Positions 5,854 through 10,376 of a stretch of 10,376 nucleotides of DNA are shown in pieces; the stretch's first letter is position 1; each line of letters begins with the position of its first letter. This stretch comes from Gammaproteobacteria bacterium (GTDB lineage Bacteria; Pseudomonadota; Gammaproteobacteria; UBA1113). The notes under the pieces are model-generated. The model did no database searches. It was not told the DNA's origin and saw only the letters and a program-made list of their open reading frames with translations. The stretch covers positions 1 to 10,376 of the forward strand of contig JAIELR010000200.1 of assembly GCA_019752835.1 (NCBI GenBank). The letters run 5' to 3'. Both the position numbers and the translations under genes were made by a program.

Positions 5854-8800
5854 ATGAAAGAAAGTACCATAAAAGCGATACACGATCGCAGAAAAGCAAC
5901 CGATCAGAATTCACAGACCCTTGCAGGTATGCTAGAAGCAACTATTCATACAGGCTTTCATGACCCGCATAAATTCGTTTACGAAATTTTACAGAATGCA
6001 AATGACGCAGAAGCAAAAATAATAAGCTTTTTTCTTGATGAAAATTACTTGCTGGTTAGTTATGATGGAGTGCCTTTTGAAAAGTCAGATATTGAAAGGA
6101 TATGTGATGTAAGCACCCATGACAGTGCTGAACAGTCTAGCAAGGTTTATAATTTAGATAAGGTCGGTTATAAAGGTATAGGTTTCAAGTCGGTGTTTTG
6201 TGTTTCTGAAAGTGTAACCCTTATATCGAATGATTATCAATTGCGTTTTGATAAAGAGTATTGGGAAAATGAGCAAGGCTTTAAACACCCTTGGCAAATT
6301 ATACCTATTCCTGTTAATGATGTTGATTTACCACTAATTGACAATATAGGTAGTGGTGCCGTTAATATTCTCATGCAAAAACTAATTGTTCCTATTTCTA
6401 AGATAAAATTCGAAATAGAAAAAATTTGCAGAGAACACGAGTCTATTTTATTTTTGGAAAGTATTCAACAAGTACGGTTTTTTTATAAAAAGAGCAGACT
6501 GATTTTAAGAAAAAAAGAGCCACAACAACGTAAAGGTTGCATGATTCAACAAATAATTTGTCTTGATGATTCAATTAGCCCCTCTGTGCAGAGAAAATGG
6601 TGCTGCTATAGCGAAAAAGCAGTAGTTATTCCACAGGCAGTACGAGAACAGCTCAGTGGATTAAGTACAGCAGAATGTCCCCCAAAAATAAAAAATGCGA
6701 AAAAGGTTAAAGTTTTTTTTGCAGCTGAAGTCGATATGAAAGAAACAAGGCTCATCCCATCCGATAAGGCTAAATTATACTGTGCTTTACCTACAGCGGT
6801 GATAAGTGGACTTTACTATTTAATTAATGCCAATTTTTTATTGAATCAAGATAGAACTCTTATATTAAACAATGCCTGGAATGCCTTTTTATTAACGGAA
6901 ATAGGGTATTTACAGTTTAAATGGTTGGCATGTCTTGCGTCTGAGCAAGGTTATGATAGATATACATTACATTTAATCAGCCCAAAAGAACAAGTTCTGC
7001 CAGAGTATCCGATGATTGCAGCACATTATATGGAGTCATTTAATAGAGGTATAAAAGAAATCGCTTTTATTCCATCTATTGATAAAATGTTGTTAAAAGT
7101 AAAAAGCTGTATAATTGACACAACTCATTTCTTTGATAAATTTCATCATTATGTAAAAGATGCTGACTTGCTAACAGAAAACCAGGAATGGCGACTTATA
7201 TCCCCATACTTAGATGAAAAAAGCCTTGAAGTCTTAGGATTACTGTTGGGAAGTGAACCAGAGTATTTTTATACAATTGCTCATTTATTGGATAAAATAG
7301 AATTGTATGTAAAACAAGTCAATAATACTCAAAAGTTATTGATCGACATCATACGTTTTTTTATTCATACACAAAAAATGAGCGATTCCGACCGTAATAT
7401 TTTAAGAACAAAAGAAATCTTCCTGACGGAGAAAAATATTTTTTGTTCCGGTGATAACGGATTTTTATCGCCAAAAGAGTCAAATAAAGAATGCATTATA
7501 ATAAAGTCTAAATATAAGCTTAATATAGTCCAAGATTTTTATATCACTTCGGCAGAAATGAAAATAAGCTTAGAAAATACATTTCATCTGCGTTCACTAA
7601 CTTTAACTGATTTTGTTAAAAAATACATTATTCCGCGAATTATTCTTGACGAAGAGGTTGAAGATGCTTTATTAAGAGAAAATACAATTGAGCTATTACG
7701 CATAGTTTATGACGCATTTTGCTCCAAGAAAAAAGGTTTTTCAAGTGAGGATTTCGATGTATTAAGTCGATTCCCTGCTATATGTATGGATCGATACAGA
7801 TTAGTGCGGATAAAGGATACTTACCTTTTCGATGAGCACCAAAGAATTTCTAAAAGAATTACTCTTTCATCTGAATATTATCAAACAAAAAAAGGAGATA
7901 ATGTGCCTTCAGAAGGCTGGAAAGATTTTTTACAAAGAATAGGAGTTAATTTACGCGTTGAATTAGAGTGCCATAAAGACGTAGGTTTTGGTAGGGTAAA
8001 GAAAAAATTTTATAAATACAGCGACTGTTTTGAGGAGTACATAGAGGGGGTAGTCGCTAAAGAAGTTGAAAAACTTCCTGGCCAAGGAGCAAAATTTCAC
8101 CCATCTAATCCATCATTTAAAAGCGCATTAGAAGATAACCCCGATTTTGCTAAATTTCTAAATTTTGTATCTTTTGTATCCTTGCATAAAATGATGAGCT
8201 CTGAACAAGAAGCTGAACCTTATATTGATTTACTTTGGTTAGCTATTTATAAAGATTTCGAGCTATTTTCGGATGATAGCTACTATTCTGCAGGGAAAAA
8301 GAAAACAGTTCTAACAGAGCATTTTTTGCTTTATTGTGTAAAAAAGTATTCTCTTACTAAAATTTATGATAGGCCTGGGAAATATAGTTGTACAACTAAA
8401 TTGATTTATTCTCCTGCATTTATGGATGTTATCAAAAGCATATTGCCAACGCCAGATTTGCCAGAAGTAGTATCATTCTCTGAAGAACAGGCAGCGCTGC
8501 TTGGGTTTCGTCGACTTCCTAGTATGCAAGAATGCCTTGATCTGCTTGTCCATAAATTAAGACATCGTTCTTTTTCTCCGGAAGAAATAAGAAAAATTTA
8601 TAAACTTATTATAGAAGTGAGTGACAAATTATCTGAAGTAGATATGAAAGAATGGAATAAAAGAAACAGATTGCCAGCTTTGTCTGGGGAATTGCATTAT
8701 GTTTCGGAGCTTTCAGTTTTTAATGATAACGGGCGAGCGCCGAAGCCTTTAGAACGCTGGTTAAATGACTATGGATTAGAAAAAACCGAGTTATCTAAAC

Positions 8801-10248
8801 TGGCAGATAAATTATATATAGGAAAGTTCTCGGATCGATCTGACTGTGATATAGCTTCAGTTAAAATTTCAGAGGAAGATCACAGATATGCAAATGAAGT
8901 AAAAGAGATTATTTTTGGGTGTTTGCCGTGGCTAGTGTTGATTCAAAATGATGGGCTATCTAAAAGCGATACAAGAATGTTTATGAGAACGACTTTAGAC
9001 AAATTTTATAAACTGACATTTATTCGTTCAGGTGAACCAATAATAATAGCCGGGTGCCAAAAATTTTCTCATATCAGGGATGGCGCACTTTATTTTTATA
9101 TGTATTCAAATCTTAGAAAAATACAACCTAGCCGTGTGCACGATCTGGTTGTCGAGTTAGGGAGGTTTTTAAATTTCTATCCAAAAACGATTGACGAATT
9201 TGAAAAGATACTTTTGGATAATGATGTAGTGGAGAAAGGGGAGCTTGATCCTGCGGAAAAGAGATTGTATGAGAAATTGAAAGGAATATGCGCTGAATAT
9301 AAAAGACAGCATCCTGCCATCTTGCCTAAAAAACCAGATAGAGTTGATGATGTGGAAACAGAGCTTAAAAAACTTCAAATAAAGGATGATAAGCAGGAAG
9401 AGGACGATAATGATAGTAAACTAGAGACAGAAGAGGAATGTGGTGATTTAGATAAAGGTATGGATGGGATTTTAATCGATGCTTTTAGAGAACCTGAAAT
9501 CACTTCAGCGCAACCAGAAATTCATTTAACCCCCGTTTTAAGCGTTGGAAGAAGAAAAGAACGCCGATCACCTGTAATAACCCCTGATGATACTCGCTCC
9601 CAAGGAGCTAATGTCGATAGCGAAGAAAATAAACGTATAGGACGCCTCGGTGAGCAAAGAACCTATGATGAACTACGAAAACACTATTTTAAAAAATATT
9701 GTGCCGGAAAAGAAAATACAACAATAGAAGAGCTTGAAAATGCAGCCGATTATAATAAAAGAGGGTTTCGCATTTCAGGTTTTGATAAAGAAGGACATCG
9801 TGTTAACCTTGATGTTATTTGGTATAACAAAGGGGTAAATGCATTGAAAGATTTAATGCGCGATCATGATATAAAGATTGTTAAAAATGAGGTTGAGCGC
9901 TATATTGAAGTAAAAGCAACTAAATCCATAGAGAATAGAAACATTACTTTGACAGGATCTGAATGGCAGCGCATGATGGATTCCAGAAATAGATATCGCA
10001 TCTTTAGGGTATACAATGTCGACAATGAAAATTACTTTTTTCATAAAATAAAAAACCCAGCACAGCTCATTCATGAACAGCAAATTAAAGTTGAGGAAAT
10101 CAAAGTTAGTTATAAAACAGGTTCAGAGTCATCTGAAAGTTTGCTTGAAGAAGGAGGTAATAGGAGCAGTAGATTTTTTAAAATTACTCCCCCACCGATT
10201 CATAGCGCGGTGTCTAAATTAGAATCTGATAAAATAATGAAGAAATAA
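5854..10248 (+). CDS. Giant sacsin/NO VEIN-like protein: HSP90-type ATPase plus DUF3883 nuclease-fold domain
   Basis: 1464 residues. The N-terminal GHKL ATPase domain (about 15-200) has the N-box E-I-L-Q-N-A-N-D-A (E44, N48, D51), the ADP-binding Y-D-G-V-P-F (D71, G72) and the Gly lid G-Y-K-G-I-G-F-K-S (105-113). This is the sacsin/NO VEIN subtype, not a histidine kinase, as no phosphoacceptor His helix precedes it. A long helical middle of about 950 residues includes E-G-W-K-D-F-L-Q-R-I-G-V (W689), a motif seen in this family. An acidic low-complexity linker lies at about 1168-1205. The C-terminal DUF3883/NOV_C domain (about 1259-1395) has G-R-L-G-E (E1267), V-N-L-D-V-I-W (D1320) and Y-I-E-V-K-A-T (E1352, K1354), an intact PD-(D/E)XK set. 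Related GHKL-plus-nuclease proteins occur near restriction and phage-defence genes, so an ATP-gated nucleic-acid defence role is plausible but inferred. It has its own promoter 89 bp after the receiver-like gene, and no defence partner is visible. Confidence 0.88.
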   Translation: MKESTIKAIHDRRKATDQNSQTLAGMLEATIHTGFHDPHKFVYEILQNANDAEAKIISFFLDENYLLVSYDGVPFEKSDIERICDVSTHDSAEQSSKVYNLDKVGYKGIGFKSVFCVSESVTLISNDYQLRFDKEYWENEQGFKHPWQIIPIPVNDVDLPLIDNIGSGAVNILMQKLIVPISKIKFEIEKICREHESILFLESIQQVRFFYKKSRLILRKKEPQQRKGCMIQQIICLDDSISPSVQRKWCCYSEKAVVIPQAVREQLSGLSTAECPPKIKNAKKVKVFFAAEVDMKETRLIPSDKAKLYCALPTAVISGLYYLINANFLLNQDRTLILNNAWNAFLLTEIGYLQFKWLACLASEQGYDRYTLHLISPKEQVLPEYPMIAAHYMESFNRGIKEIAFIPSIDKMLLKVKSCIIDTTHFFDKFHHYVKDADLLTENQEWRLISPYLDEKSLEVLGLLLGSEPEYFYTIAHLLDKIELYVKQVNNTQKLLIDIIRFFIHTQKMSDSDRNILRTKEIFLTEKNIFCSGDNGFLSPKESNKECIIIKSKYKLNIVQDFYITSAEMKISLENTFHLRSLTLTDFVKKYIIPRIILDEEVEDALLRENTIELLRIVYDAFCSKKKGFSSEDFDVLSRFPAICMDRYRLVRIKDTYLFDEHQRISKRITLSSEYYQTKKGDNVPSEGWKDFLQRIGVNLRVELECHKDVGFGRVKKKFYKYSDCFEEYIEGVVAKEVEKLPGQGAKFHPSNPSFKSALEDNPDFAKFLNFVSFVSLHKMMSSEQEAEPYIDLLWLAIYKDFELFSDDSYYSAGKKKTVLTEHFLLYCVKKYSLTKIYDRPGKYSCTTKLIYSPAFMDVIKSILPTPDLPEVVSFSEEQAALLGFRRLPSMQECLDLLVHKLRHRSFSPEEIRKIYKLIIEVSDKLSEVDMKEWNKRNRLPALSGELHYVSELSVFNDNGRAPKPLERWLNDYGLEKTELSKLADKLYIGKFSDRSDCDIASVKISEEDHRYANEVKEIIFGCLPWLVLIQNDGLSKSDTRMFMRTTLDKFYKLTFIRSGEPIIIAGCQKFSHIRDGALYFYMYSNLRKIQPSRVHDLVVELGRFLNFYPKTIDEFEKILLDNDVVEKGELDPAEKRLYEKLKGICAEYKRQHPAILPKKPDRVDDVETELKKLQIKDDKQEEDDNDSKLETEEECGDLDKGMDGILIDAFREPEITSAQPEIHLTPVLSVGRRKERRSPVITPDDTRSQGANVDSEENKRIGRLGEQRTYDELRKHYFKKYCAGKENTTIEELENAADYNKRGFRISGFDKEGHRVNLDVIWYNKGVNALKDLMRDHDIKIVKNEVERYIEVKATKSIENRNITLTGSEWQRMMDSRNRYRIFRVYNVDNENYFFHKIKNPAQLIHEQQIKVEEIKVSYKTGSESSESLLEEGGNRSSRFFKITPPPIHSAVSKLESDKIMKK

Positions 10249-10254
10249 CCTGTC

Positions 10255-10376
10255 TTAAATAAAAACATTAAAAGGAGTGTATGGCAGACCATTTATATAA
10301 ATTGTTGATGTCAACCCACCAATATTTATTATACCTGATGAATTTGGGTTTATATTTGTTATATTTAGAGATGTGC
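10255..10376 (-). CDS. Possible 3' end of a convergent gene, partial
   Basis: On the - strand a frame is open from the right edge to a TAA at 10257-10255. It gives about 39 residues rich in Asn, Thr, Ser, Gly and Ile, including S-S-G-I-I-N-I-G-G-L-T-S-T and I-N-G-L-P-Y-T-P-F. The composition is that of a beta-rich structural or surface protein; I-x-G-L-P-F-T-like strings occur in phage tail proteins. The stop would lie 6 bp from the stop of the HSP90-like gene, an ordinary convergent arrangement. It competes with a + strand reading of the same bases, so the call is tentative. Confidence 0.4.
   Translation of the reverse strand, partial: TSLNITNINPNSSGIINIGGLTSTIYINGLPYTPFNVFI
10281..10376 (+). 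CDS. Alternative reading: 5' end of a short Leu/Tyr-rich frame, partial
   Basis: ATG at 10281 follows AAAGGAG (10271-10277) by 3 nt, which is slightly tight, and the frame stays open for 32 codons to the window edge. It starts M-A-D-H-L-Y-K-L-L-M-S-T-H-Q and then becomes almost only Leu, Tyr and Met, as expected of AT-rich noise or a small hydrophobic peptide. No family is recognisable. It overlaps the - strand candidate, and at most one of the two is likely to be real. Confidence 0.25.
   Translation, partial: MADHLYKLLMSTHQYLLYLMNLGLYLLYLEMC

Noticed and set aside
5854..6300. Sensor histidine kinase paired with the upstream receiver-like gene
   Set aside because: The ATPase motifs are of the sacsin/HSP90 type (E-x-x-x-N-A-N-D-A, G-Y-K-G-I-G-F-K-S); there is no dimerisation/phosphoacceptor His helix, and the receiver lacks its acceptor Asp.

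Overview
The window is about one-third G+C, with long intergenic spacers and a large ankyrin-repeat protein. It also carries a palindromic MITE-like element and repeat-expanded genes. This combination fits the accessory genome of an amoeba- or arthropod-associated intracellular bacterium. I favour Legionellales-type Gammaproteobacteria (Legionella, Rickettsiella or Berkiella-like), because the ankyrin protein has an effector-like tail and the receiver-like protein resembles ones I associate with that group. This assignment is inference; no marker gene is present. All confident genes are on the + strand. I saw no tRNA, rRNA or CRISPR array.

Layout: (1) 2-1822, the 3' part of an ankyrin-repeat gene with 15 units of mostly 36 residues. 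Its first units are almost identical in DNA, and its last units are built from a 216-bp two-repeat block. (2) 1823-2262, a spacer with possible decayed coding fragments on the - strand, then a 33-bp tandem repeat containing strong palindromes, directly before (3) 2263-3612, an AAA_14/DUF4143 ATPase with a PD-(D/E)XK-like C-terminus. (4) 3612-3771, a 160-bp inverted-repeat (MITE-like) element inserted exactly into the stop codon of that gene and flanked by TA. (5) 3774-4173, a spacer with a weak terminator-like hairpin. (6) 4174-4671, a small basic/coiled-coil protein of unknown function. (7) 4838-5764, a protein with a degenerate response-regulator receiver domain (phosphoacceptor Asp replaced by Asn). 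It has a good sigma70-type promoter and an upstream 14-bp palindrome. (8) 5854-10248, a giant (1464 aa) sacsin/NO VEIN-like protein with an HSP90-type (GHKL) ATPase domain at the N-terminus and a DUF3883 (NOV_C) nuclease-fold domain at the C-terminus. It has its own extended -10 promoter. (9) After 10255, the edge of one further gene whose strand I cannot settle.

The genes look like a set of independently transcribed accessory modules rather than one operon: each large gene has its own spacer, and two have recognisable promoters. The most likely biological system is the HSP90-like ATPase plus DUF3883 protein. Its architecture recalls single-gene or small anti-phage/nucleic-acid-surveillance systems, possibly together with the degenerate receiver protein and the coiled-coil protein just upstream. 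That link is based on position only. The DUF4143 ATPase with its palindromic repeat array is a second self-contained module.
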